A stretch of DNA of 62,217 bases from JAXMDT01 sp046348685 (GCA_046348685.1 JAXMDT010000012.1:1-62217), one strand, 5' to 3'. Counted from the stretch's first letter, positions 17,531-26,385 are shown. Made by a program: numbers and translations. The notes: generated by a model from the letters alone, not told the origin.

Positions 17531-18645
17531 TAAAAATGGATGCTGAGTATAATACGCTGCTTTTGGAATGGTAAGCCGTTCGCCTTCAAGAATGAATGGC
17601 GCAATATTCTCCGCGATAGTTTTAGTTTCCGTTTGTGAAAGCTTTGGCGCGCGTTTTTATCGGCTTCCAGTGTCGCGCAGAATTGACGGGTCAATCGTCC
17701 GACCGTTCCGGCCACCTGAAAGTAGCGTTTCATGAAACGTTCAACAGCCTGGTTGGAGTCGGCGCCGCGAAATCCCAGCGAGCTGGCAATGCGGCATTGG
17801 GCATCGAACGTGAGACGGTCGTCGCTGCGCTCATTTAGATAGTGGAGATGAATGCGAACAATAGACAGAAAATTTTCGGCGCGCTTAAAATCCTGTAATT
17901 CTTCTTTGGTAAAAATGCCAAGTTCAGGAAGATCACGTACGCCTTTGATGTCGTAACAATAGCGTGCCAGCCAATAGAGGGTATGCAGGTCGCGCAGGCC
18001 GCCTTTTCCTTCTTTAACGTTAGGCTCAAGCAGGTATCGAGAATCTCCCCACGTTTGATGTCGCGTTTTGCGTTCATCAAGTTTCTGACGGACAAACGTA
18101 TAATCACCCGCTTTTTTCTTAACAGCGTCAAACTCCTTCTGAAATTTGCTGAAAAGTTTCTTATCGCCTGTGATAAACCGTGCATCAAGCAGGGCCGTGA
18201 GCACGGTATGATCCTGGCAGGCAATGATTGTTTCTTCAATGGTTCGGACCGCATGGCCGACCTTGAGCTTTAAATCCCATAATGGATACAATATTTTCTG
18301 GGCATAGGTTTCCACAGTGTCTTTCTCTTCGGAATGAAGAAACATGAGGTCAACATCCGAGTGTGGAAACAAGTCACGACGGCCATAACCGCCCACGGCG
18401 ACAAGAGCGACGTTCTGACTTGTACTTTTATTTCCGCTTGGGAGACCTAGCAACAATTCATCAACCAGATCGCTTTGCGCCAGCAGGCAATCACTCGCCT
18501 TATTGGTGTGCAGAAAATTTTCTTTAATAACGCTGCGCTGCCTATCTACCCACTCCTGGATATCATGCGGTAAGTCATGATGAACTTTTGGCTTTTTTTT
18601 GGGGCTAGATGGGGTTTTCTGTGGCATAAGAGGTTTTTTGACCAC
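17530..18645 (-). CDS. glnD: GlnD N-terminal part: PII uridylyltransferase nucleotidyltransferase domain (split gene)
   Basis: 371 residues from GTG 18645; ATG 18627 is an alternative. The nucleotidyltransferase motif GGYGRRDLFPHSDVDL (85-100, metal ligands D97/D99) and EPNVKEGKGGLRDLHTLYWLA (about 209-229) are those of GlnD, which uridylylates PII proteins under nitrogen limitation. Agreement with the family ends near LEADKN (about residue 340); the last 30 residues are basic and unlike GlnD. From that point the family sequence continues in the other frame. The two parts together give about 884 residues, a normal GlnD size. Catalytic domain itself appears intact. Confidence 0.92.
   Translation of the reverse strand: MVKKPLMPQKTPSSPKKKPKVHHDLPHDIQEWVDRQRSVIKENFLHTNKASDCLLAQSDLVDELLLGLPSGNKSTSQNVALVAVGGYGRRDLFPHSDVDLMFLHSEEKDTVETYAQKILYPLWDLKLKVGHAVRTIEETIIACQDHTVLTALLDARFITGDKKLFSKFQKEFDAVKKKAGDYTFVRQKLDERKTRHQTWGDSRYLLEPNVKEGKGGLRDLHTLYWLARYCYDIKGVRDLPELGIFTKEELQDFKRAENFLSIVRIHLHYLNERSDDRLTFDAQCRIASSLGFRGADSNQAVERFMKRYFQVAGTVGRLTRQFCATLEADKNARQSFHKRKLKLSRRILRHSFLKANGLPFQKQRIILSIHF
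17654..17658 (-). other. glnD: Apparent frameshift site in glnD (run of five A on the coding strand)
   Basis: On the coding strand the sequence reads GATAAAAACGCGCGCC. With five A the N-terminal frame continues to a stop at 17530; with six A it would read DKKRAPKLSQTET and run directly into the conserved FILEGERLT block and the HD/ACT half. One missing A in a homopolymer explains the split. It may be a sequencing error, a real mutation or phase-variable slippage. It does not match a canonical X-XXY-YYZ slippery heptamer. Confidence 0.8.
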
Positions 18646-18970
18646 CCTGATTCTATCGGGTATTGTTTAATGTATCGTATTCCAGACAACGCGTCAGAGA
18701 AAAGCGACAATCGTCGTAAACTAAAGGAAACAGGGAGTTTCACGGTGTGCGGCAATAATACAACAGAAGCGTTGCCATATACTCGCAACGGTACCGGAAC
18801 GATTAAGGCAAAATGTAATTTATCGCTTGGATTTCCAACGGTCTTACAATGACTCACGACAATAAGATAAAGATTCGTCTCAAATTTTTTTTATTGCAAT
18901 TGACTCTTCTATTTGTAAATTTGTCCGCAATCCGTAGTGGAGACTTTTAAACTAACAAAAGGGTTGGACA
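18646..18970. other. 325-base non-coding stretch between glnD and the RTX gene
   Basis: No convincing coding sequence on either strand. It must contain the promoters of the two divergent genes. The right third is AT-rich, with a T8 run at 18885-18892 and a possible promoter beginning at 18894. AAAGGG seven bases before ATG 18971 is a good ribosome-binding site for the RTX gene. Nothing else recognisable was seen. Confidence 0.6.
18894..18921 (+). promoter_or_regulatory. Possible sigma70-type promoter of the RTX gene
   Basis: TTGCAA at 18894-18899 is followed after 16 bases by TAAATT at 18916-18921. An overlapping TTGACT (18900-18905) has no good -10 partner at 17 bases. The predicted leader would be about 45 bases. 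This is a pattern match by eye in AT-rich DNA, so moderate to low certainty. Confidence 0.35.
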
Positions 18971-20878
18971 ATGACTGTATACTCATTTGAAAACGTAGTT
19001 GGTCAAACAATTGCGTTCAATGCATTAAACGATATTTTCAGCGTTAGCGGCACCGCTGCAAACGCGCTCAGCTTCTCCGAAAGCAACGGCGCCGTTACCA
19101 TTCGCAAAAGCAATGGCGACGCGGTAACGCTCTCGGGCACCACGCTGGCTCAACTTTCTTCCGGTAACAACGGTACCGGCGCTAACCTGGTTCTGGGTGG
19201 CAGCAACGGTTTCGCTCTGTTCGGCGATGACAAAACCACCAGCTCTGCTGACAGCAGCGGCAACAGCCCGACCATCGCTGGTCTGGTTGGCCCGCTCACT
19301 ATCTTCGGTCTTGGCGGCGGCGATACGCTGAACGCATCCACCATCACCGCTGATGTGAACATCTATGGCGGCACCAGCGCTGGCGACAGCACCGATGGCG
19401 GTGACACGATTTCGATCGGTACCGGCAACGCAACCGTTTCCGGCAACGGCGGTAACGATGCAATTACCTTTATCACCAACAGCACCAACCAAGCCAACAT
19501 TTACGGCGGCGCTGGTAACGATACCATTAACTCCGGCGCTACCGCTGGCAGCGGCAAAACCTTGATTTACGGGAACCTCGGTTCTGACGTGATCAACCTG
19601 TCCGCAGGCGCTGGTAACACTGGCGATGCTACCATTTTCGGTGGTAACGGCCAAGGCGATACCGGTGATGGTGCTGATACCATCACGACGGGTACCGGTA
19701 ACACGCAGATCACTGCTGGTGGCGGTAATGATGCGATCGTTCTCAACATCACTGCTAACAGTGCAACGGTTGCTGCTGGCGTTGGTAACGATACGATCAC
19801 CGATAACGCAATCCTGACCGGGGAAGAGACCTTCAGCCTCGGCACCGGTAATGATTCCATCGTTCTCGATATCCTCGGCGCTGGCTCCGATGTCACCATT
19901 TATGGTGCATACGCTGGTGGCGACACTGCAGATGGCGCTGACGTCATCACCCTGACCTCGGGCGCTGGTACGGGCGTAACCGTAACGGCTAAAATCGAAG
20001 GCCATGGCGGTAACGATACGATCACCGTTGATGATGCGAACGATACCATTCAATCCACCATTCTCGGCGGTCAAGGCAACGACTCCATCACGGGCGATGC
20101 TACCACGGGTACCTCGAACATCGATGGCGGTGCTGGTAACGATACCATCACTGGTGGCGATGGCACGGATACGCTCGTTGGCGGCGCTGGTGCTGACAGC
20201 ATCACGGGTGGTGCTGGTAACGATTCCATCGACGGTGGTGATGACGGAGACGTTCTGATCACAACCAGCGGCAACGATACCGTACTCGGCGGCGGCGGCG
20301 GCGATACCATCACCGGTAACGCAGGCACCGATTCCATCGATGGCGGCGACGGCAATGACTCCATCGACGGCGCAGCAGCAAACGACACCATCACGGGTGG
20401 CGCTGGCGACGATACGATCGATGCGGGCGTAGGCGCAGATTCCATCACTAGCGGTGACGGCGCAGACGTTATCCTGTTCAAGTCAGTTACGGGTACGGAT
20501 ACCATCACCGGTACGATCGCAGACCATGTTGCAGATACCTTCATCTTCGACATTAGCGATCTGACCCTGGGTGCTTCCACCTACAGCTATGCTGAACAAG
20601 TTGGCGGCGATCTCACCGCTAACGGTACTACCGTTGTCCTGACCACTGCTTACGCTTCGACGGCAGCAGCTGGTACGTACATCGCAGCTGATGCGGACAT
20701 CACCGCTGCAAACGGTATCTTCATCTACTTCAACAGCAGCGACAACACGGCTCACGTCGTGAAAACCGCTGACCTTGGTGGTGACGGTGCTGACGTAGAA
20801 CTCGCAGTCCTGACTGGCGTATCTTCCGCTACTCAGCTTGCTGATTTCTCGATCGCAGACTTCAACTTCCAAGCTTAA
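18971..20878 (+). CDS. RTX-type calcium-binding repeat protein, type I secretion substrate (surface/S-layer-like)
   Basis: 635 residues, very rich in G, D, N, T and A, almost free of Cys, His and Met. Residues 1-110 form a non-repeat N-terminal part with no Sec signal; 112-502 contain many GGxGxDxUx-type nonapeptides, densest at about 385-500 (GGAGNDTIT, GGAGADSIT, GGDGNDSID); 503-635 form a C-terminal domain ending FSIADFNFQA, the usual place of the type I secretion signal. RTX repeats fold into beta-rolls on binding Ca2+ outside the cell. The ABC and fusion subunits of a type I exporter follow. Codon choice is strongly biased (AAC, ATC, GGT/GGC, ACC), suggesting very high expression, as for an S-layer or major adhesin. 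No enzymatic domain is visible. Confidence 0.93.
   Translation: MTVYSFENVVGQTIAFNALNDIFSVSGTAANALSFSESNGAVTIRKSNGDAVTLSGTTLAQLSSGNNGTGANLVLGGSNGFALFGDDKTTSSADSSGNSPTIAGLVGPLTIFGLGGGDTLNASTITADVNIYGGTSAGDSTDGGDTISIGTGNATVSGNGGNDAITFITNSTNQANIYGGAGNDTINSGATAGSGKTLIYGNLGSDVINLSAGAGNTGDATIFGGNGQGDTGDGADTITTGTGNTQITAGGGNDAIVLNITANSATVAAGVGNDTITDNAILTGEETFSLGTGNDSIVLDILGAGSDVTIYGAYAGGDTADGADVITLTSGAGTGVTVTAKIEGHGGNDTITVDDANDTIQSTILGGQGNDSITGDATTGTSNIDGGAGNDTITGGDGTDTLVGGAGADSITGGAGNDSIDGGDDGDVLITTSGNDTVLGGGGGDTITGNAGTDSIDGGDGNDSIDGAAANDTITGGAGDDTIDAGVGADSITSGDGADVILFKSVTGTDTITGTIADHVADTFIFDISDLTLGASTYSYAEQVGGDLTANGTTVVLTTAYASTAAAGTYIAADADITAANGIFIYFNSSDNTAHVVKTADLGGDGADVELAVLTGVSSATQLADFSIADFNFQA
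19304..20476 (+). repeat. Region of RTX nonapeptide repeats
   Basis: Degenerate in-frame repeats of about 27 bases, recurring around GCTGGTAACGATACCATC, encode GGxGNDTIx units. They are sparse and irregular up to about 20120 and nearly continuous from 20123 to 20476. The low-complexity DNA also produces long spurious open frames on the opposite strand. Confidence 0.85.
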
Positions 20879-20903
20879 TCGAAGTCCAACTACAAAACGA
20901 GGG

Positions 20904-20934
20904 AAGGGCCGGAGCAATCCGGCCCTTTCTTTTT
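20904..20934 (+). terminator. Strong intrinsic terminator after the RTX gene
   Basis: AAGGGCCGGA (20904-20913), a GCAA tetraloop, then TCCGGCCCTT (20918-20927) form a perfect 10-bp stem, followed by TCTTTTT. It lies 25 bases after the RTX stop and before the exporter genes. It should end most RTX transcripts and let a small share, or a second promoter, serve the transporter genes. Confidence 0.93.
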
Positions 20935-21005
20935 GCGACTTCTTCATGAAATATTTTTTAATAGAAAAAACTTGGCGGAGTGCTATGTATGGCCTCCGAA
21001 ATTGA

Positions 21006-21025
21006 TATAATATGGGCGGAGGAGG
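21006..21025 (+). promoter_or_regulatory. Possible -10 element and ribosome-binding site of the type I exporter genes
   Basis: TATAAT at 21006-21011 is a perfect -10 hexamer, but no good -35 sits 16-18 bases upstream. GGAGGAGGG at 21017-21025 is a strong ribosome-binding site before ATG 21032. If transcription started at about 21018 the leader would be very short, so the -10 call is tentative while the ribosome-binding site is solid. Confidence 0.35.
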
Positions 21026-21031
21026 GTCTCC

Positions 21032-22789
21032 ATGAGCCGCAATAAATCCCAAATAAATGAAGAAAAGCCACTGGCGGCTTACTTGGTAAAAACAAAGCGC
21101 GCCCTGAAATTCGCTTTTCTGTTCAGCTTTGCCGTCAATTTTCTCATGCTGTCCATGTCCTTGTACTCCCTGCAAGTATTAGATCGCGTTATTTCCAGCC
21201 ACAGTTTAGAGACGCTCTTTCTGTTGACCTCTCTCGTTTTCCTCATGCTGATCGTCATGGGTATCTTCTTCGGCCTGCGCGCCACCCTGCTGCACAACAT
21301 CACCGACTGGCTTGATATCGAAGTAGGCCCGGAGCTTTTGAGGGACGCCGTTGCGAAATCTTCGCTGGGCATGTTCGTCAGTGCCGCGCAGCACCAGCGG
21401 GATCTCAGCGCCATCAAAGGTTTTATCAGCGGCGGCGCCGTGGCAACTGCCCTCGATGCTCCATGGTCGATCCTTTTCATGATCGTTATCTACATGATCA
21501 GTCCCGTCTTCGGTTTTATCACGGTACTTGGCTTGATCCTGCTTGTGGGATTCGGTCTTCTCAACGAATTCGCGACGAAAAAGCCATTTCAAAGCGCGGG
21601 TGAAGGTCAGATTCTCGCCAATCAGATGGCCGATTCCGCCAGCCGCAACGCTGAAGCGGTCGAAGCCATGGGGATGATGCGCTACGTTTCCACGCGTTGG
21701 CAAAAGCTGCAGGATTCCGCCGCAAAACATCTCGATATGGCGCAAGGCCGCGCCAATGTCATCCAGTCGATCTCCAAGGTCATCCGTATGATTCTGCAGA
21801 TTTCGGTTACGGGTTCGGGTGCCTTTCTCGTGATTCACAACGAATTAACAGTCGGCGGCATGATTGCGGGTTCGATCCTGGTTGGCCGAGCATTGGGTCC
21901 ATTCGAAGGTATGATAGGCATGTACAAAAGCTGGATCAATACCCGTGACTCCTATAACCGTCTAAACGGCGCTTTGGCCAAAGGCAAGGCGCTGGAACGC
22001 GGCACGATGGAAATGCTGGTGCCGGAAGGACGCCTTTCGGTGGAAAACCTGATTTTCTCGCCTGTTCCCGGCATGGCGCCCATTATTCGCGGCGTATCGT
22101 TCGTACTGCATCCTGGTGAGTCACTCGGTATCATCGGCCCCAGCGCAGCAGGGAAATCCACACTTGGTAAATTAATTATCGGCCTGCTGCCGCCGACGCA
22201 TGGTGCAGCGCGTCTGGATGGCGCGGACACCTTTAAATGGAACCGTGAGAATTTTGGAAAATTCGCAGGCTATATGCCCCAGTCGGTTGAGCTTTTCACC
22301 GGCACAATCCGTGACAACATCGCGCGGCTCGATCCGGATGCGACGGACGAGGAAGTCATCCACGCGGCGCAAATGGCGGGTGCGCATGACATGATCCTCC
22401 GCCTGCCGAAAGGGTACGAAACGGTCTATCAATCCGGGCAACACGCTTTGTCACCAGGGCAGCGTCAACGTGTCGCCTTGGCGCGCGCACTTTTCCGCTC
22501 GCCGAAATTCGTCGTTCTGGATGAACCGAACACGAACCTGGACGGCGAAGGCGAACGCGCGTTGGTTGAAACCTTGAAACGCATGAAACAGGCCGGTATG
22601 ACCTTCGTTCTCGTGGCACACCGTCCGACATTGGTCGCCGCTGTCGATAAACTGCTTGTACTGAAAGCAGGTACGATTGAACGTTTCGGGCCGCGTGACG
22701 ATATTCTCAAGATTTATACTCAGCAAGGCGTGCCTAAAGTGCCGGGCGTCCGGGGTGCTGAACAGCAGCAAGAAGGAGCAGCGCTATGA
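21032..22789 (+). CDS. Type I secretion system permease/ATPase (PrtD family)
   Basis: 585 residues. Inner-membrane ABC subunit that exports proteins carrying C-terminal signals, without an N-terminal C39-peptidase domain, as in PrtD/AprD. Hydrophobic segments at about 26-50, 62-84, 145-178 and 252-285; ATPase with Walker A GPSAAGKST (369-377), a variant signature LSPGQ (473-477), Walker B VVLDEP (D497/E498) and H-loop VAHRPT. It follows the RTX gene and overlaps the fusion-protein gene by 4 bases (ATGA). Substrate is almost certainly the upstream RTX protein; other substrates elsewhere are possible. The outer-membrane TolC partner is not in the window. Confidence 0.95.
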   Translation: MSRNKSQINEEKPLAAYLVKTKRALKFAFLFSFAVNFLMLSMSLYSLQVLDRVISSHSLETLFLLTSLVFLMLIVMGIFFGLRATLLHNITDWLDIEVGPELLRDAVAKSSLGMFVSAAQHQRDLSAIKGFISGGAVATALDAPWSILFMIVIYMISPVFGFITVLGLILLVGFGLLNEFATKKPFQSAGEGQILANQMADSASRNAEAVEAMGMMRYVSTRWQKLQDSAAKHLDMAQGRANVIQSISKVIRMILQISVTGSGAFLVIHNELTVGGMIAGSILVGRALGPFEGMIGMYKSWINTRDSYNRLNGALAKGKALERGTMEMLVPEGRLSVENLIFSPVPGMAPIIRGVSFVLHPGESLGIIGPSAAGKSTLGKLIIGLLPPTHGAARLDGADTFKWNRENFGKFAGYMPQSVELFTGTIRDNIARLDPDATDEEVIHAAQMAGAHDMILRLPKGYETVYQSGQHALSPGQRQRVALARALFRSPKFVVLDEPNTNLDGEGERALVETLKRMKQAGMTFVLVAHRPTLVAAVDKLLVLKAGTIERFGPRDDILKIYTQQGVPKVPGVRGAEQQQEGAAL

Positions 22790-24267
22790 TCGACGCGATA
22801 GTAATCGACGAAACGAAACCGCAAGAAGAAGAGCCGAAAAAGCGCCCTGTCGTACTGCCCAAGGAAATGGAAGCTTTAAAAAACTGGTGCATCCGCACGG
22901 GCCAGAGCCTGATGGCTTGGATGGATATGATTAACCGTAAACTGGTACCTGAGCATGTGGAAGGCAGAATCGATTCTCCGGATATCCTGGGGCGTAAGGT
23001 CATCATTGCCGGCGTCTGGATGTTCGTCCTGCTTATTATGATTCCCGTCGTCTGGTCCGGACTGGCGCCACTTTACAGCGCAGCTATCGCACCGGGTCAG
23101 GTTATTCTCGATACGAATAAGAAGACAATTCAGCATTTAGAGGGCGGTATTGTTTCAGCGATCCTTGTGAGGGAAGGACAGGATGTCAAAAAAGGCGATA
23201 CTCTGGTGCGTCTCGATGCAACGACGACAAAAGCGTCATACGATCTCGTGAAAAAACAATATATTTCCAGCATCGCCGCCGAAGCGCGCCTGATGGCCGA
23301 ACGCGACAAAAAAGACACCGTCGATTTCCCGCAAGAACTGGTTGATCAAAAGGGTAAAGATCCCATCGTTGATGAAAATCTCGATAACCAGACGCGTTTA
23401 TTCGAAACACGCCGGAAAAATCTGGAAGGCCAGATTGCCGTACTCAATCAAAAAATTCTACAGGCTGATGAGCAGATCAAAGGATACGAGGCACAGATTC
23501 AATCGTCAGACAGCCAGTTAAGGCTTCTAAACGATGAGATTTCGGTCGTCGAAAAGCTTATGAAATCCGGAAATGCCGTGCGCCCACGCTTGCTCGCCCT
23601 ACAGCGTAATGCAGCGGATATTCAAGGCCAGAAAGGTCAGTACATGGCCTCTATCTCGCAAGCGCGTGAGGGTATCGAGGAAGCGAAGAAAAACATCATC
23701 AACGTACAGGAAGAGTTTCTGAAGGATCTTTTAAAAGATCTCAATGACACGCAGGCGACCATTTCCGATCTTAAGGAAAAAATGAATGCCAATGAAGATA
23801 AGCTGAAGCGCATCGATATTCTGGCGCCGATTGCCGGTCGTGTAAACGATCTGAAAATTCACACCGTGGGCGGAGTTATCCAGCCGGGTGAAAAACTGAT
23901 GGATATCGTACCGGATAATGACAAGTTAATCGTCGAAGCGAAAGTGATGCCGCAAGATATCGATGTCGTGCATAAGGGACTGGAAGCCAGCGTGCGTCTG
24001 ACGGCTTATAAAACCCGTAAGGTGCCGCCGGTTGCGGGCAAAGTCATTAACGTCTCAGGCGACCGTTTCAATGATGAGCGCACGGGAGCGTCGTACTATC
24101 TGGCACGTGTCGAAGTGGATATGAAAGACCTCGGCAGACTGGACAATGTGCATCTTTATCCGGGTATGCCGGCCGACGTGATGATCATCACCGGTAAAAA
24201 TACGGTTCTTGCCTATCTCTGGTCGCCAATTTCGGATTCGTTCAACAAGGCGTTCCGCGAACAGTAG
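22786..24267 (+). CDS. HlyD-family membrane fusion protein of type I secretion
   Basis: 493 residues. Cytoplasmic N-terminus of about 68 residues that is longer and more charged than usual, one membrane segment (about 70-98), a lipoyl-like half motif (IQHLEGGIVSAILVREGQDVKKGD, about 112-135), a long coiled coil (about 190-345), then ILAPIAGRVNDLKIHTVGGVIQPGE (about 346-370) and the beta-barrel domain. It bridges the ABC subunit to a TolC-type channel. Start overlaps the ABC gene stop (ATGA), so the two are translated together. Confidence 0.95.
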   Translation: MIDAIVIDETKPQEEEPKKRPVVLPKEMEALKNWCIRTGQSLMAWMDMINRKLVPEHVEGRIDSPDILGRKVIIAGVWMFVLLIMIPVVWSGLAPLYSAAIAPGQVILDTNKKTIQHLEGGIVSAILVREGQDVKKGDTLVRLDATTTKASYDLVKKQYISSIAAEARLMAERDKKDTVDFPQELVDQKGKDPIVDENLDNQTRLFETRRKNLEGQIAVLNQKILQADEQIKGYEAQIQSSDSQLRLLNDEISVVEKLMKSGNAVRPRLLALQRNAADIQGQKGQYMASISQAREGIEEAKKNIINVQEEFLKDLLKDLNDTQATISDLKEKMNANEDKLKRIDILAPIAGRVNDLKIHTVGGVIQPGEKLMDIVPDNDKLIVEAKVMPQDIDVVHKGLEASVRLTAYKTRKVPPVAGKVINVSGDRFNDERTGASYYLARVEVDMKDLGRLDNVHLYPGMPADVMIITGKNTVLAYLWSPISDSFNKAFREQ

Positions 24268-24306
24268 AGCATTTCCATATAACTACGTTGCGGCTCTGCC
24301 ATGTGC

Positions 24307-24330
24307 ACGCAGCAGCGATCTGCTCTGCGT
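24307..24330. terminator. Imperfect hairpin between convergent fusion-protein and asmA genes
   Basis: ACGCAG-CAG-CGAT-CTG-CT-CTGCGT pairs as a 9-bp stem with a 2-base bulge. It lies in the 111-base gap between two convergent genes, 40 bases after the fusion-protein stop. There is no T run on either side, so a terminator role is uncertain. Confidence 0.3.
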
Positions 24331-24378
24331 GGCTTGCATGAGTTTCCCGGCATATTCAAACGTAAACGGCTCCTGATC

Positions 24379-26382
24379 TTAAAAAAGATTTTTCAGGCCT
24401 TTCAGATTATCGCGAATATCGCGGACTCTGTTTTCCTGCTGCTTGATCGTATCCTTCAGCGTTGATGGCTGCGGCGATGTGGCATCGGTTTGTGTTGGCG
24501 CACTGAAGCACGGCGAGTTCTGTGCAACGGACGCATCCGCGCTCGGGCTAGCTTGACCCAATAGGCTTCCCAGTGCATTCAAATCCGCATTTTTACTGAA
24601 ACCAAGTCCAACCTGCGCGGCTGCCAGCGCCGTTCCTTTTGGATCCGGAACCACTCTGGGATCAGCAAATGTGCCACTGACACGTATCGGCACGGCCAGC
24701 TGGTTCAGGCCCGCAGCCTTAGGCGTTGGCTTCAGCATAAGCTGCATGGTTTCCTGGCCAAGGTTGATTGAGCCCGTGCCATCGACGCGCGCCGCACTGG
24801 TATCAGCAACAAGCACAGTGCTATTTGCCACACCCTGGGAGATGGTAAAATTGCTGGCTGCACAGGAAAGCACAACGGCGCTGTTTCCTTTGCCGCCGTT
24901 CAGGATATTCAAGAGATCGCCGACCTTAGCGTTTTTGGGCTCATACGTAGCATCTTTCAGGAAGAAACTGGCATTCCCGGTAAGGGTAGACATAACAGAC
25001 TGCAAATTTTTCCCCTGACCGGAGGTTTTGATATTGAAAGTCGCGCTGCCGCCGTTCAATGGGCCTTTTGCTAGCGCTTTCAGGGGGACGGAATTGCCAC
25101 TAACCGCGAACGATGCACCTGAAGGCGATAAGCCTGCATTACCAGTAATTGCGGATCCGCCGAGCGAAAACGAAAACGGCGCAATCGAAAGCTTGGTGTT
25201 CTGGAGTTTTACCGGCAATTTAATATTGGCCAGCTTGTAATCAGGCAAAGTGAGAGAGTCGATTGTAATCGTAAGATCGGCGTCAGCAGCATTCAGGGCA
25301 TCACCAGGCAGATCGATATTGGGAATCACTTTACCGTTATTTGTGCCTTTGGCAGAACCCTCCGATGGTACAGCATTGCCCGAGCTGGCCAAGGCAATTT
25401 CAGGCAATACCAGATTGCCGGAGACAAATGGTTTCTGCTTGGTAAGATCCGCCGTGATCGTGCCGGTGCCTTTTTTATCGCTCACGGCTGCATTCATGGA
25501 AGAGAGCGTTACTTTTTTCGCGGTTGCGCTCAATTTCGAATCGAGCGAGATGGGTTCACTGGCCGGCAGCGGACTACCCGTGAACGCAGCAAAATCCGCA
25601 AGCGAGTTGGCACTGGCGGCAATACTGCCAATAAACGCAGCATCCGCCGTAACGTTCTTGGCCGTGCCATCCAGATTGATCTTGGCATCGCTTTTCGTGC
25701 TCGTGCCTTTAAAGGCGAGAGTGACGGGTGAACCTTGCATCACGGCATCCAGGCTTTCACCTTTTGCTTCGACATTATAATCCGCATCGCCGCGGGTGAC
25801 GCTGGCCGTTACAATAAGATTAGGATCGGACGTCAGCTCAAGCGTGGAAACAACAATCGTTTCCGTTTTGTTCTCCGTTTGATCATTAAAAATCACACGG
25901 ACGTTCTTGCCGCTGATTTTATCAAAATCGACGCCGAATTTCGATGAAGCTTCCTGTTTCGCTTGTTCTTTTTCCTGCGTAGAGGTACCCATCTCCCAAC
26001 TTTTCTGTCCTTGCTTGGAAATTTCAAGAGCCGCATCCACACCGGCAAAGTTGACTTCATTCACTTTCAATTCCTTATGTATTAGCGGCAAGATATCAAA
26101 GCTAACATTGGCCTCTTGGATTTTGAGAAGATTTTTATTCTTGGCCCATGCCGGATTGCTCAATGTCGTGTCACGAAGCGCGATCGTAGGAGAAAGACCG
26201 ACATCGATCGACAGGCTGCCGATCGACAGATCGCGCCCTGTCCCTTTTTTAACCACACTGGCGATTTCCGTTTTTACTTTATTTAGATCGAGCGATTGTA
26301 ACAGAATATAGCCACCGCCTATTACAACAACCACCAGCAGCAATGCTGCGGAGGCGATGCCAATAATAATTTTCTTTCCCAT
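24379..26382 (-). CDS. AsmA-family envelope protein
   Basis: 667 residues. One N-terminal membrane helix (about 4-29) followed by a large periplasmic beta-rich part. AsmA hallmarks are the N-terminal GRDLSIGSLSIDVGLSPTIALRDTTLSNPAW (about 49-79), repeats of short lipid-transfer-groove-like strands, and the C-terminal TGNASFFLKDATYEPKNAKVGDLLNIL and GTGSINLGQETMQL blocks (about 465-560). AsmA-like proteins are thought to move or regulate phospholipids between the two membranes. Its ATG lies 3 bases after the pgsA stop, and pgsA makes phosphatidylglycerol phosphate, so a phospholipid theme is shared. The C-terminal 60 residues are Ser/Asp-rich and then coiled-coil. Confidence 0.9.
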   Translation of the reverse strand: MGKKIIIGIASAALLLVVVVIGGGYILLQSLDLNKVKTEIASVVKKGTGRDLSIGSLSIDVGLSPTIALRDTTLSNPAWAKNKNLLKIQEANVSFDILPLIHKELKVNEVNFAGVDAALEISKQGQKSWEMGTSTQEKEQAKQEASSKFGVDFDKISGKNVRVIFNDQTENKTETIVVSTLELTSDPNLIVTASVTRGDADYNVEAKGESLDAVMQGSPVTLAFKGTSTKSDAKINLDGTAKNVTADAAFIGSIAASANSLADFAAFTGSPLPASEPISLDSKLSATAKKVTLSSMNAAVSDKKGTGTITADLTKQKPFVSGNLVLPEIALASSGNAVPSEGSAKGTNNGKVIPNIDLPGDALNAADADLTITIDSLTLPDYKLANIKLPVKLQNTKLSIAPFSFSLGGSAITGNAGLSPSGASFAVSGNSVPLKALAKGPLNGGSATFNIKTSGQGKNLQSVMSTLTGNASFFLKDATYEPKNAKVGDLLNILNGGKGNSAVVLSCAASNFTISQGVANSTVLVADTSAARVDGTGSINLGQETMQLMLKPTPKAAGLNQLAVPIRVSGTFADPRVVPDPKGTALAAAQVGLGFSKNADLNALGSLLGQASPSADASVAQNSPCFSAPTQTDATSPQPSTLKDTIKQQENRVRDIRDNLKGLKNLF

Positions 26383-26385
26383 AAC

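Noticed and set aside
17530..17660. Programmed -1 ribosomal frameshift in glnD
   Set aside because: The site reads GAT AAA AAC; it does not fit X-XXY-YYZ (it begins T-AAA-AAC), and no strong downstream stem was seen. A base loss or assembly error is simpler.
19025..20580. Long open frames on the minus strand (349 and 169 codons) inside the RTX gene
   Set aside because: They are the complement of low-complexity repeats; composition mirrors the RTX repeats and no ribosome-binding site or family is seen.
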